Source: Diphasiastrum complanatum (lineage: Eukaryota > Streptophyta > Lycopodiopsida > Lycopodiales > Lycopodiaceae). Taken from it: 64,000 nt of DNA. Made by a program: the position numbers and the translations under genes. The notes under the pieces are model-generated. The model searched no databases and was not told the origin of the DNA. It worked only from the letters and a program-made list of their open reading frames with translations. The stretch is taken from assembly GCA_029204225.1 (NCBI GenBank), contig CM055109.1, positions 39,913,791 to 39,977,790 of the forward strand, read 5' to 3'. Below, in pieces: positions 11,460-23,894 of this stretch (the first letter of the stretch is position 1; each line of letters begins with the position of its first letter).

Positions 11460-12175
11460 TTTGAAGGAAAAAAAAAGGGAGGGGGTTGCTAAAGGAAGAA
11501 GGAGACAGACAGAGAAGGGAGGGAGATCGGACGACAGGCAGAGAGCTGGAGCGTGACAATGTGGGAAAGGAGAAGGGAGCGGAGCAACGAGCAGCAGGGA
11601 CGAAGCACCTCCATGAAGCAGGCAGTCGAGGAGCAAGCTGAAAGGAACGGAGTGAGTGGGGCCTGGAGTAGGCAGTTGAGAGGGACTTGTGGAGGACATA
11701 GTGGGAAGGGAGGTAGGCAAGGCAGCAGGAGGAGAGCACAAATGGAGGTGAGTGGAAGGAGCGAGAAGGGGGAGGGGAAGGGAGCAGGAAGGGAAGGGGC
11801 AGCAGGCGAGGGAGGAAGCAGAGGAGCAGGGAGAGAGAAGGGGGAGTGGAGGAGGTGGGGAGAGGGAGTGGAGCAGGCAGGAAAGGAGGGAGTGGAGGAG
11901 CAGTCAGGTAGGGAAGTCGCAGCAGGAGCTGCAAGTGAGGGAGGGAGTGGAGAAGCAGACAAGCTAGGAAGGGCAGCAAGTGAGGAAGGGGGCAGAGGAG
12001 CAGAAGGAGCAGAAGGGAGGTGAAGGGGGCAGGTGAGGAGAGAGCGAGAGAGCAGTAGGGAGAGCAGAGGAGCAGGGGAAGGGAGTGGAGGAGGGAGCGA
12101 GAGAGAGAGAGCAGGGAGCGAGAAGGGGAAGGGGGGGAGCGAGCGAGAAGGGGGAGGGAAGAGCAGGGAGCTCAC
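11460..12175 (+). repeat. long polypurine (GGA/GAG-rich) tract
   Basis: About 700 bp of almost pure purine on the plus strand, with irregular repetition of GGGAG, GGAG and GCAGG. All minus-strand frames are open because the composition avoids stops, so the apparent Leu/Pro/Ser-rich proteins are artefacts. Such tracts can form triplex or G-quadruplex structures. Confidence 0.9.
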
Positions 12176-12364
12176 TAGAAAAGTTTAATAGATCGAGGCC
12201 ACCAAAGAGTCTAGAAGTCCCAATACACAACAACAACATAGTTTGGCATAGCACGATAACAAGTGGTTTCACAAACACAAAGGTAATATATATGAAATTA
12301 GACGTAAAAGTTTTGGAGACCAAAATTTATATTCGGACCTTTGACATTAAGAAGTCCCAAAGCC

Positions 12365-12835
12365 AATGAGACTCCGGAGTCTAAGGAGCTTCTCTTATAA
12401 ACATGTTCTTCATTTTTCTGATGAAGCTGGTGAGATCCTTGCCATCCCATCTTAGATAGGTGAGCTGATCTTCTAGATGCATAATTTGATTTCATGACTT
12501 GGTCTGAAATATGCTTGTGAGTGCATTCCACGCCTCTCTAGCATTGGAGATTGATGCAAGGTCAAGGGTAATGCTATCTTCGATGGAAGAGAAAATGATA
12601 GCTACTGCTTTGTCGTTCTTCTCCTTCCACTCTCAAAGTTTCTTGCATGTGCTGGCTAGCATCTCTTCGGTGTCGTCAACCCATGGCCATAGTTCTTCTC
12701 CTCTGAGTATGAGTGAAGTCTTTACCTTCCATGCCAAGAAATTCGACCCGTTTGTTTCAAGTACTGTGCAAATCTTCGATTGGATGCTGCTAATGGAAGC
12801 CGTAGTCTCAGTGACAAGGCTCTGATACCACTGAT
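12365..12835 (-). pseudogene. Ty1/copia gag remnant
   Basis: The minus strand reads NGSNFLAWKVK, LRGEELWPW, KNDKAVAIIFSSI, AREAWNAL and DGKDLTSFIRK, the typical order of a copia gag (UBN2-type) domain. In-frame stops interrupt it. It lies directly downstream of a primer-binding site and LTR on the same strand. The rest of the element is missing, cut off by the polypurine tract side. Confidence 0.8.
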
Positions 12836-12931
12836 GTAAATCTGGGCTTTGATATCTCCAATATCACTGTTGTGAATCTCTGATGTCGACTTCGACAACT
12901 TCGGCTCTTCGAACAGCTCTAATACCACTGA
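12822..12931 (-). other. duplicated copia primer-binding site region
   Basis: On the minus strand TGGTATTAGAGC follows the LTR end at about 12929 and TGGTATCAGAGCC recurs at about 12834, about 95 bp apart. Both match the tRNA-iMet primer site of copia elements. The intervening sequence resembles the LTR tail, suggesting a short tandem duplication of the LTR/PBS junction. Confidence 0.7.
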
Positions 12932-13831
12932 TGTGGATCCTAGAATTCGAAGAAATCGGAGACTTCGAGCACTTCGAAGTCGGAGCTAGTTATAATTCAC
13001 TGACATGAGTAGATAATGTCAAATGACAGCAAAAGTAATCTACTTATGAATTGAGCAAGCATCACAACATTCAAAGATTGCATACATTGAGTAGAAGAAC
13101 TATTACTTCTCTATATTACCACAAATCAAGTATACAGCAGTAAAAAAAAAATTTGAGCATTGTCTATTTTCCAGATCAACGCATTGGCGCAAGAGAGGTA
13201 TTCTCTCTCATGAATAGAAACTAGCTACTGCTAATTCTATGTAAGTGTGAGTGTGGTGATGTGTGTTTGCTACTACATGACTAACACTCATCCACTACTT
13301 CTACACACACTCTGTGTATGCTTACTTTTTCTCCATCTGTTTTATCTGAATCCGACCTCCAATACATATAGCATGCTTGGTCTGATTACAAGAACTAATT
13401 AGCTAAGCATTACAAGATAGTTTAAGCTAAAACATCAGCTAACTACGTCTTGCTACTTTGCTTAACTACAAGGACTTAACGGTTGAGTCGTGACATTCAA
13501 ACTATCATGCTCGTCGAGCCTTGATCCCGAAGTCGACATACTCGATGTTTGATGTGGTTGGTCTCGACTTGCTCGACTTTGGCTTTGGCACTTAGCTGAG
13601 GTTGAGTCCTCGTTGGTCACTTCGGGCACTTCGGCCACTTCAGCCACTGTGACGTCGCTGATGACTTCGATTGAGATTGGTGCCTTGGCAACTCGTTGGC
13701 GTCAGAGACTTTGGTTGAGTCGATGACTTCGGTTGAGTCGGTTGTTGCCTGTGTAGAAATCTTGTGTATTTCTACAGGTAAAGGCTCACAAGCTAAAAGC
13801 GCTTTGTGGGTAAAAACATTAAGTTTCTTCA
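12932..13831 (-). repeat. copia LTR (5' LTR of the gag remnant)
   Basis: On the minus strand it ends ...CA next to the PBS. Two starts are possible: TGTAGAAATAC at 13776, or TGAAGAAACTTAATG at 13831. The second is preferred because it resembles the copia LTR start at 42904. The interior is rich in TTCGA/TCGAC motifs. A 5' open frame (about 13831-13617) begins LKKLNVF.HKALLA, a phrase repeated at 33591 and 42904. Confidence 0.65.
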
Positions 13832-14347
13832 ATCCAAACTTATAATACAATATTACATGAGTGGAAATCCTACCAATAGGATTTTAGTAACTCTTAAACT
13901 GTATCCATACAAGATTTCACTGCTCAGATAAAGAGTTCTATCACCACTCATTCTACTTGGCCATTTCATATTGTTTGATGGTTTTAAATTCAATTTTGAC
14001 GAGTATCGTGCACAAACATTCACTTGACCCATTTCTAATGATTAGTATCAACTAGAAATATACCAGACAAGTAATCAATTTCAAATTTCAACCAAACTTG
14101 AAATTCAACAAAAAAGAAAAATTAAAGTTTAACTTTCAATCTGGGAAGAACTTATCTTCCAAAGTTTAGTCACCATCAAGCATAGTACCAAAAAAAATTA
14201 AATTTTCTTGAACCGGGTACCGTCTTGGAAAAGGCAACCCATTAGGAACGAATATCTTGCTATCAATCCTAAATCTATGAACTGAATTCATAGATGACCT
14301 TTTAGGATAGCAAAATTTGTATTGTCCCATTCATTCTTGGTTATGGC
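13832..14347. other. unassigned DNA flanking the family A insertion
   Basis: No gene or element recognised. The last five bases (14343-14347, ATGGC) are the target-site duplication of the gypsy insertion that follows. Confidence 0.6.
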
Positions 14348-14762
14348 TATTGGGGGTATTCCCAACAAAGTGTAAATAAATAAAATCATTTAGTTAAATG
14401 TGTTGCAGGGGCATGGCATCTTGCACGCGTAAGCCCATGGCCCAATGAGCATGTGCGCAAGTAAAGTTGTAAATAAAATAAACTTGACTTGGGCCTTGGA
14501 ATTAAAATAAAACTAGAGGCCCAAAGTCATTTTTAAACTTAGAGATTATTTTTTAGAGTTGGGTCCAAATTGGGACTCACATGAATCTTGTGATTACCAA
14601 TGTACTTTTTGTGGACCCTTGGATCAAGTTGGGTCCAAGATGAATGGATAGGATCATTGTGAATATTAGCCAATAGGATTGAGGGGCAAGGTCCTTTCCC
14701 ATTTTATAAAAAGGCACCATTTGTACACTATTTGGATGATTAATGAGAAGGAAGAAACTCTA
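14348..14762 (+). repeat. family A 5' LTR, 3'-truncated
   Basis: Starts TATTGGGGGTATTCC (expected TGTTGG, so the terminal TG is mutated) and runs to GAAACTCTA, where other copies continue for about 400 bp more. It contains the TATA box ATTTTATAAAAAGG at about 14701. Gag starts at the next base, so U5, PBS and leader are deleted. Confidence 0.85.
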
Positions 14763-15608
14763 ATGGGCCAATCCGTACCTGTCGCTCCCTTGCAAACAGT
14801 CCGGAGAGCACCACGGATGGAAATACCAAAATACGATGAATCATCAGATCCCATCTAATTCCTCCAGATCTATGAGCAAGCTTGTGAAATCTACAGTGAA
14901 CGGAAACCTACGGAGAAGCTGATGTTTTTTCCCATGTCCTTATTGGCAGTGGCTTAGGATTGGTTTTTCAACTTGTCAGAGGAAGAAATAAACCATACAG
15001 CGAATGAGTGTCTAGTCCTAAAGAAAAATCTGAGACTGACACATAGATTCTGCCATCTGTGTAATGCAACATCGCACAATATGACATTTTGCCCGTTCAA
15101 CCCCCGGATTGTTTAACAGAAGAGAAGTCCTTATCAGACTTCCTATCCTTACCATCAAGGGGCACCCAACATGGCACCAAGGTACGGTGCACCAAATCAA
15201 CCACAGTGTATGGCCTTACCTGCTCCACCAAGGCCAACCAATCAACAAGTGGCCCATCTAAACTTGACAGCAGCAGAACCAGAGATGCAAATGCCACCTC
15301 AACCTGAGTAGTAGCAGTGGTACGGACCAGATGAATCATTTATGGATCCTGCCATAAATGAATATGTTGCGGCCTATGCAGCTCAAACTCAGCGTCAAGG
15401 CGGAAGAAATTACGGCTGCTACGGATGCGGGGAAGGACACAGAATTGCAGAATGTCCCTACAAGGGACAATATACATCCTTCTGCCGAGAATGCGATTAT
15501 GGATACTGTTTCAAGAATTGTCCATTTAAACCTGGAACCAGTGCACCTCTGAACTTCATTGCAATACAGCAACCAGCAGTTCCAGCAGGGATGCCATCGG
15601 AAGGATGA
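14763..15608 (+). pseudogene. family A gag
   Basis: One frame from ATG 14763 to 15608 with several stops. It starts with a capsid region (APRMEIPKYDESSDPI, FLQIYEQACEIYSE) homologous to the family B gag at 41023. It then has a cysteine cluster near 15055, and a pair of knuckles near 15415-15530 (CYGCGEGHRIAECP and CRECDYGYCFKNCP). The in-frame stops include TAG TAG CAG at about 15309, which reads as an eroded poly-Gln run. Confidence 0.85.
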
Positions 15609-16171
15609 TAATTCCACGCTCATGTGTTAGCTGTTACGCGAGCACAGAAGAGCAAGGAAGTGGCTCCCTCACCACCACCATCGGTCACTGACGACCAACC
15701 CTCAACTTCAACGTCATATCCGAATGTGAGAGAAGCAAGAAGACAGTACCAGAAAATAAGACATTGGGTATAGAAAGCACAAGTGGAGGAAAAAGAGCAA
15801 GAAAGAGATAATCTTGCGGATCCTCTAGTTGGTGTCGAACTGGAACCGCAAACGGGCTCACCACTGCGCACTGATCAAAATGATCGGTTGCACAAACATG
15901 AACCACCTTTTCGCATGGTGGAGCCCGAGGAACCACACACTGAAAGGCTCGCACTTTTACTGTCAAGCCATGTTAGTTTACCACTCAGAGAACTACTGCG
16001 GATTGCACCACAAGTGAAAAGCCTTCTAGCTGAATGGGCCAAAGCGGATGAGGATCCAGTAGCGCCTGAGCCCATATATTGTAAGGGCTATGAAGAAACA
16101 AGTAACGTCCTCCACATCAGAGCAGCATGGGAAAGTAAGAAACAGAACACAACACAACACAACACATCACT
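15609..16171 (+). pseudogene. family A gag-protease linker, degenerate
   Basis: Continues gag-like reading in changing frames, with no recognisable catalytic motif. It is Glu/Pro-rich and contains several stops. Nothing independent of the element is seen. Confidence 0.5.
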
Positions 16172-16900
16172 TTGCCAATCAAACACAAGAGATACGAGGA
16201 CGAGGCGACAGTGGTAGATGGAGGATCGGGTGTCAATTTGATCTCCACTACTTTGTACAAAAATTGGGGTTTACAAGGATTGAAGCCAGCAAAATTCGCC
16301 ATCAAGCTAGCTGATCAATCCTGTGTGAAACCAAAAGGTGTAGTTGCCGATATCCATGTAAAGATAGCAGACATGCAGTTTGTGATTACTTTGGTAGTCA
16401 TGGATATACCTGAATCTCCATCTACATACCGTGTTTTACTAGGAAGACCATGGTTGAGAACTATGCAAGTAGTACACAACTGGGGTATGGAGAAACTCAC
16501 CTTCGAGAACAGAGAGCAGGCTGTAAAGGTTGATCCAACCACATGGGCGGTGAAACCTATTGCACCCAAAGCTGATGACAAATCATCCACGACAGATCAC
16601 ACGATTGATCACCCAAGGGTAGCCAAGGGGGGTCACTGTCATTCAGATATGGATGTCGTGATATGGACGGATGCATTAGCAACTATTGACTGTCAGACAT
16701 GTCAATATGAATCAGATCCGGAACCTAGTACATCTTCACCCAAGTGTTACACTATGGACACACCCATCACATTTGGGGTGAATATGATAAACGTAGCATG
16801 GCTGTCAGCGGAACCTATTGAGAACCCAGTGGACGATGATTTGGTCCCTTGGCAACATAATCTAACTTATAATAAAGAGATTGAGCTAACTGATGAATAA
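16172..16900 (+). pseudogene. family A aspartic protease domain
   Basis: Retropepsin-like. VVDGGSGVNLIS is in the active-site position, with DGGSG instead of the usual D(S/T)G(A/S). It is followed by KLADQS.VKPKG, LVVMDIP and VLLGRPWL. A downstream segment (DTPITFGVNMINVAWL) recurs at 43980-44340 and in diverged form at 39108-39371. It ends at a TAA where the 44.2-kb copy has CAG. Confidence 0.85.
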
Positions 16901-17136
16901 GTCTTACACCACATGGACCCAGATCATTACGGAACCAAGAAAGTACCAGCTCAACCACCGCAAAAGTCTGCTATGGCGAAAGTCTCAAGGGTTGATCCAC
17001 CCAAGGCACCTACGAATAAGAAGAATCAGTTGAAGCAGCACCACAACCAGGTGATCCGTTGGAGTGATCTACCCGATGAGGCGATAGCTACAGTGGATGT
17101 GGATATTCGCAACCATGAGGCGAATGTCACGGCCCG

Positions 17137-18646
17137 ATGAAAGACAACAAGGATGAATCCAACAAGATGATAAAAAAGAGCAAAAAGAAAGTATTGGATT
17201 CCTTGAAGTCAATCAAGATGGACTCAGATACGATGTCATCTTCTACACATGTGATAGAAAATAAAAAAATGACCAGTCGGGCTAAGATCAATATGTTGAT
17301 AGAGGAATCTCGACGAGCGCCAGTTCACGAGATGCCTGAGACTTTCAAGAACTATACTTTGGACGACGTGGTAATCATGATGCCACAAGCCCAGATAGAA
17401 CCTGATCAAAGTCAGGCACCAGCGGAACAAGTCTTCGAGGGACCTGCACAAACACAGCCAATGAACCTTGTCGAACCAGGTGAAGAAGAAAAGATAGTGC
17501 ATGTGGGGGAGCAGCTAACACCCACACAGTTCAAGAGACTACGATCGTTGTTGGTGGAACATAAAGACTGTTTTGCATGGAGTTATAGTGACCTGAAGGG
17601 CATTCCACCAACAGTAGTCCAACACACCATACCCTTTGGTGGACGGAGCAGTCCCCAAGGTAAGCCGTTATTACCACTGCAACCCGAATTATACTGAGCT
17701 GATCAAGTAGGAGTTGCAAAAGCTGATGGATGCAGATTTCATTTATGAAATCGAGCACATGGAATGGGTATCACCGATAGTTATAGTACCCAAGAAGAAC
17801 GACAAAATGCGGATTTGTGTGAATCTGAAGGCGCTAAATGTAGATGACCATTTTCCTTTACCATTTACGGAAAGTGCCCTCGACAGGGTAGCTGGCGTTG
17901 AAGCCTACAGTTTCCTAAATGGCTTCAACGGCTACAGTCAGGTGAAGATAGCCCCCCAGGAACAACACAAACAACATTCGCCATGGAATGGGAAACCTAT
18001 GCCTATAAAGTGATGCCATTCGGACTTTGCAATGCCCCAAGCACTTTCCAGCGAGTCATGCAGGTGGCATTCAAAGATTATTTGCGAAAATTTCTGGAGA
18101 TTTTCTTGAATGATCTGTGTGCACAGAACACTTATCCAACCTGGAGAAGGTGTTACAAAAATGCCATGAATACCATATCTCCCTGAATCTAGAAAAATGT
18201 CAATTATGGGTGACACGTGGCTTGATTCTCGGCCATATAGTGTCAAGACACGGGATCGCCATAAATCTATCTAAGATCAGGATCATTGTTGATCTACCAC
18301 CACCGGGGACGATCCGTGAGGTCTACATTTTCATGGGTCATGCTAACTATTATAGGATCTTCATTCTTGATTTTGCGGAGTTAGCCCGACCAATTTACAA
18401 ACTCACAACAGATCCACATTGGAACGAGGAAGCCCTAAAGGCTTTTCAGAAGCTTAAGGATGCATTGGTTTCAGCACCAATCTTACGGCCACCCAATTGG
18501 TCCATTGAGTTCCACGTGCATATGGACGCATCAAAGTATGCAGTTGGAGCAGTCTTAACCCAGCCAGGTGAACACAAAAAAGATTTTCCAATCCAATTTG
18601 CAAGCCGACAACTCAGTGATACCGAAATGAATTATTCAACCACATA
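17137..18646 (+). pseudogene. family A reverse transcriptase and RNase H start
   Basis: The pre-RT segment HKDCFAWSYSDLKGIPP is followed by RT motifs EWVSPIVIVPKK, MRICVNLKALN and FGLCNAPSTFQRVM. IFLNDL stands where FLDD is expected, so one catalytic Asp is now Asn. RNase H begins FHVHMDASKYAVGAVL near 18510. Three frame changes (about 17700, 18000 and 18120) and stops show it is inactive. Confidence 0.88.
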
Positions 18647-20251
18647 GCGGGAAGCAATGGCAATGATCGACATCGAAACTACTTGATGGCCACACATTTT
18701 GCTTTTTATACGGACCATCAACCCTTGCTCTATCTCGTTAATAAAACTTGCAACATCGGAAGGATCACCAGATGGTTACTTCTATTGTTGGAGTTTGATT
18801 TTTGAATAGTAGTTCGCAAGGGAAAACAACATTACATGGTAGATCACGTGTCACGAATCAAAGGGAAGGAGATTGCAAACCAACCCGACGATGAGCTGGC
18901 AGATGCTGTCTTATTTTACGTGGACACAGTACTAGAATGGGCAGCCGACATTGTTGAATATCTAATGCAGGGCCAACCAGACAAATTTTTACCAAAGGCG
19001 GAACAACAAAAATTGATCTTAAAGGCTAGACCTTATCAGCTGATTGCCGGCCAGTTGTATCGAAGAGGTCCAGATGGAATTCTTTGGCGGTGTATTCTTC
19101 CTCATGAGGCCACCCATATCGTTTCGCTTTCACATGAAGGCATGGGTGAAGGTCATTTTGCATCTGACATTACTGTTCGCAAGATCCTGCAATCAGGATG
19201 TTGGTGGCCAACGATTCATAAGAATATGGAGGAATACTTGAAAAAGTGCGATGTGTGCCAGAGGGCAAGGAGACCAACGAGATTAAATTACAACTTACTA
19301 CACCTGGTCTTAGCCCAAGCACCATTCGAAAAGTGGGATTGGATTACATCGGTCTAATTCACCCTGCAGCAAGGAGTTCTCGGGCTCGATACATAATCGT
19401 AGCCACAAACTACCTCACCAAGTGGGTCGAAGCCAAGGCAGTAAGAGTAGCTGATGCTAGGACCACTGCCAAGTTCCTTTATGAAAATATCATTATACGC
19501 TTCGGATGCCCGGTGGAGCTAGTCAACGATCACAGAAGCCATTCCTCTATGAAAATATCATTATACGCTTCGGATGCCCGGTGGAGCTAGTCAACAATCG
19601 CGGAAGCCATTTCATCAACGAGACCATCAAGGTCCTGTTGGAGGAATTATTCGTGATCCACAGAGTACGCCTTATTATCCTCATGGTAATGGGCAAGCAG
19701 AATCATCCAATAAGATCTTGTGTAGCGTGCTCACGAAAACAGTTGAAGCTAGCAGATCGGATTGGGAACATAAGTTGCATGTTGCACTGTGGGCATTCAA
19801 GACAATATATAAAGGAAGCACTGATCAAACACCCTTCCAATTGTTATATGGTCAGGATGTTGTAATGCCAGTAGAGTTTTTAGTTCCTTCATTAAGGATT
19901 GGCACCACGTAACATCTGAATGAGTCCAAATCTCTACAACTACGCCACAAAGCTCTGCATAAATTCTGTGAAACACGCTTACTAGTTGTGCAAGCACTGG
20001 CAGCTGAAAAGAAAAGATGCAAGACATGGCATGATCGCAGGTTACAAAAGAAGGAAATTCGCTGTGGAGATCTGGTCCTGATGTATAAAACCAAGGCTAT
20101 CAAGGGAAAGTTAAAATTCACAAGCGAAGGTCCTTATAGGATCAAGAAAATTCTTGATCATGGAGCCGTGAATTTGGAAAAGCTAGATGGGACACCATTC
20201 GATACATCCATCAACGGTAGCCGGTTGCACAAGTACTGGCCACCACAGTAA
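18647..20251 (+). pseudogene. family A RNase H end and integrase
   Basis: RNase H tail (YTDHQPLLYL) near 18710. Integrase zinc region: HEGMGEGHF and CDVCQRARRP at 19130-19270. The catalytic core is present but frameshifted (FGCPVELV near 19500), and the GPYRIKKI module lies near 20130. The end is NGSRLHKYWPPQ. A 68-bp tandem duplication (19481-19548 and 19549-19616) breaks the core frame. Confidence 0.85.
19481..19616 (+). repeat. 68-bp tandem duplication inside integrase
   Basis: ATGAAAATATCATTATACGC and the following bases are repeated with a period of exactly 68 bp. The two copies differ at only a few positions (CGATCACAG versus CAATCGCGG). Since 68 is not a multiple of three, it shifts the frame. 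Confidence 0.95.
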
Positions 20252-20934
20252 GGCAGATCCAGATTGGGGGTGGCACGTTACAAAAAGCTACTATGCTAAG
20301 CCATCACCGCTAGATCTAAGAAGATCAAGCTAGATCCATCAAGATTCAGCTAGATCTAGCAAGATCGAGAAAATCCATCAGAATCCAAGAAGGATCCAGA
20401 TCCAGATAGGATCAAGAAGGAAGCAGATCATCAGATTGACTGATGGATCTGTTACCAAGTATCCATCAGAATTTTTAGAGAACTACCAACAGTCAGATCA
20501 AGCTTGCATGAAGCTAATTACCAGTTTACAAAAGTTAAAAATCAAAAAATCTCGAGATCTCATCAAAAAACACTCTGAAAGAGCACTTTTTTCTTGGATT
20601 TTTAAGAACCCCTAGGAGATAGCTCTTGAAACTTGGATAGTCACCAGATCTGACTTAGATGCATCCATGAAAATCTCTGCGAGAGTTCTTGATGGAGGAA
20701 TCATCATTTTCTATTGTATGCGAGAGTTCTTAGAAGCTGAATTTTCAGAACCCTCGCAGAGCCTCAAGATCATCTTATCAACCCTCGCAAGGTGCCTAAA
20801 TGGAATCAAAGTAGTGAAATTAGCCTGCCTACATGGTCCAATCTTAAAAATCCAATCACAAGAACAAGTTGTGCGAGAGATCACGTCCTGCAAGAGTTGA
20901 ACCCTCGCAGACAACTTGAACTCTCGCAGAACCT
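20252..20934 (+). other. family A spacer with inverted short-motif array
   Basis: Noncoding region between integrase and the third ORF. Between about 20678 and 20940 there are at least eight variants of TGCGAGAGTTC or its reverse complement GAACTCTCGCA (for example 20678, 20719, 20748, 20779, 20872, 20899 and 20918). Upstream, 20290-20450 is rich in AGATC(C/A) repeats. The same motif array occurs in the minus-strand family A copy at 33611-34381. Confidence 0.8.
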
Positions 20935-23874
20935 TCGCATAGCAGCCTCGTCCTTCATGCTTATGCCACCTGGGATGAGAAAAAGACTCGCTTCCACTTC
21001 CTGTACCAAGGTACCACGTACAAGGTCAGGATTTACGCAGACTCGATGTTCACCATTGGCATTATGTCCAGTGATCGTCAACCCATCTCCCATCGCCACG
21101 CCAAAGCTCTGATCAAACCGTTCGTCACCCAAACCACACCAGAAATCCCCATCTAGACTAACAATGGTTCTCTGATAGAAGCTATCACGGAACCCATCAT
21201 TTAGATGGCTGCGCATCTCTTGAATAACTTTTTGGTTATTTCAACATTTCGCAAGGACAGAATCCAGTCTACGCTGCTGAGTCAGATAGTGGAATCCTTT
21301 CTGGAATTTTCTAGTCCCTCTATTGTGCCATATGACTGGCATAGCTTCCTTATTCAAGAACTAACCAACTCCATCAAACCCAACAACCATGAGCGAATCG
21401 CAGCAGGCCCCCTGCTGTGTAACTTTGTCTGTGAACTTCTCGAGGCGAAAGTGCGCGGTTTCCGATGCTCATCCCTTTTGTCTACCCTCGTGCCACATAC
21501 TAACCTTTATTTGCCATCTCAAGCATCCACCTCCTCCCAACCTACAATTATTAACACAATGGCCAGCAAACAAATGTGTGGCGCTGTCTCTACATCCACA
21601 TCTCCACCTGCTACCCGAAGATGCACCTCCAGTACCGCACTAACCACCCCATCAACAACTGCCACTTCTTTTTCCGTGCAACCCCCCACTCCAATTTCTG
21701 TTGTCGCTACCTCTTTTCATGTTCCATCCACATCTGTTTCTGTCTCCATCCACGTTTCTTCTGTTGATACCAATTCTATTTCTCTTCCAGTATCCACTAC
21801 TCCATCCATCACCATCGCATCTTCCATCACTCCTGCCACCACCATTGCTTCCATTCCATTCAATCCCTCTGATTCTCAATTGTCTCCCGACACTCTGGCG
21901 TGGATGCAAGTGATCCATTTTTCACCCCCACACCAGACGCTTTCTGCTCCATCCTCACCTTCTTCCATACTCCACACCACCCTCCAGTTTCCTTCTGTTC
22001 ATCCCATCCTCTCGTTCAGACAAATTGTCCTCACCCCTGTTTTCATAGTTGCTTCTCAAACCCCACCCGCTTCGCCAACAAAGGTTGTCGAGGGCAACTA
22101 ATCGTTGCCTGATGACACATTTTTCCAACAATGTTTGCACCATCGCCAGATGAACTGATCCTACCGCCCCAAATGGCATCAGGTCCAATGAGAACCTGAT
22201 AGAAGACAATGACAACGGTACTCCACAAGTCGTCGGGACCGATACAACAAAATCACCTGCCAGTGCCAGTGTCCCGGCTACTCCCACAGATCTAATGACG
22301 GTGTACCAAACTCTGGGAAAATACATCCTGGATGCGGTAGCGGCCAAAGCCATTCTGAAAAGCAGGATACTACACCTAGCAATGAGTAACACACAACTGC
22401 GAGCAGACCTCACCAAGCTGCAGCAAGAGCTAATTTTGGCTCAACAACATGAACAAGCAAGGCACCAAGAGATTGCCAAGCTGCAGCAGAAGGAGGAGAG
22501 GCTCAACAAATATATCCAAAGCCTCTCCAAAGCGCTGACTGAGGCCTCCATGAAGGTGTGGGAGCTTCAAGCTAAACCGTCCCAACGGCTTGCCCCCATC
22601 CAAGCGCAACTTACCCTTTTGGAAGCAGAGAATACGCGCCTGGAGACGGAGGTCAAAGCACTACAAGAGGAAAAGCTCGTCTGGTTAGCTCAATCTGCAC
22701 CGGACTCAAGACCGCTTTCTCAATCAGACATGAATCTTCTACGGCGTCAGGTGCAAGTTTATAGTCAAACCCTAAACAGCTACCAAGCAGAGTTCAACAA
22801 ATATCAGACAAACAAGCCCAGGACAAGCAAGCCCTCAAGGCCTGTCAGAAATTTATTAGAACGAAGGCCCAGCCCACCCCCGTGATAATTCCACCGCCAC
22901 CTACTTTTGACGCTGCATAAGCCAGTACAAGCCAAGACCAGAGCCAGCAAGCAGCAGGAGGATCTCAACAAGATCAAGGGTCCGAAGGCCAAGACCAAGG
23001 GCAGACGGATACGGCTGTTGAGACGCGAGACCAAGGCCAAGGCGCAACTACCAGCCAAAGCCAAGCCACATCATCCAGAGGTTTGCACACGATATCTGCC
23101 AGCCGAGCCTTCCGAAGACCGAAGTCCGTGGAGGAGAAAATCAATGATTTTTTATCAAAGTATCCCCACGAGTCATCAAGAGACGGCTGACAGATATCAT
23201 TTTCTACTCAGACAATCAAGGGCAACGAACTGCAAGTACTACCCGCCCTCCAACCACAACTAGAGTGGCATCAACAGTTGTTCGAAAGAGACCCTGCGGC
23301 CATCAGGGCCTACGTGACGAGTCCACAACAATTACGGGTGAACGCGCACTTCCTGCCATGTCCACGAAGATTCAAATGGGCAGAATGCGGCACCCCTCTG
23401 GACAAGATCACACTTCAGAATTTCAATTGGCCGGTCATACAATCAGAATATGGGTGGACTACGGATGTAGATGCCAGAAGGGCTCTCACCGCATTCGCCA
23501 ACCAATACATCAATTGTCCTGATCCCACAGTCCACGTGGCAGTCACTTACGCCCGGGACTTAGAACATTTGATGGGGATCGAAACTAAATGGGACAATTT
23601 TCTCCCATCCATATTCTTTGACGTTAATAAGGCGCTACCTTCAAACAAAATTGAAGATCAGTTGCCAATAGCTCGTGTCTATTACCGAGCTGCGCTTCAG
23701 GGTGATCCATGGACACGCCGATTCCAAACATGGGTCGACCAAGATTGGTTGCGGGGGGCCCACAAGTCTCTTCACACGCCAAAAGACTTGAAAAAATTGG
23801 ACCGCCTCAACTTTATGGAGGACGTCACCACCTACCTCATCCAACAAAGGCGGGCGAAGAAAACGCTCCACTAA
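20935..23874 (+). pseudogene. family A third ORF (unknown function)
   Basis: Reading starts around AYATWDEKKTRFHFLYQG, which is homologous to the N-terminal domain of the family B third ORF (shared TN.G....IT.P at 21150-21200). A Thr/Ser/Pro-rich linker follows (21500-22060), then a heptad-rich coiled coil (22390-22800, for example TKLQQELILAQQHEQ), a Lys/Gln-rich stretch, and the conserved C-terminal domain (23260-23874). That last domain includes WHQQLFERDP, SPQQLRVN, WAECGTPLDKIT and ARVYYRAAL. Two frameshifts and two TAGs (21154 and 21202) interrupt it. No transmembrane helix or signal peptide is evident, so it does not look like a classic env. Function unknown. Confidence 0.8.
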
Positions 23875-23894
23875 ACCGGCAGAGTGCCGAGGGG

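Noticed and set aside
11367-12323. Several long minus-strand ORFs rich in Leu, Pro and Ser
   Set aside because: They are open in all frames at once because the strand is almost pure pyrimidine. There are no domain motifs and no codon structure.
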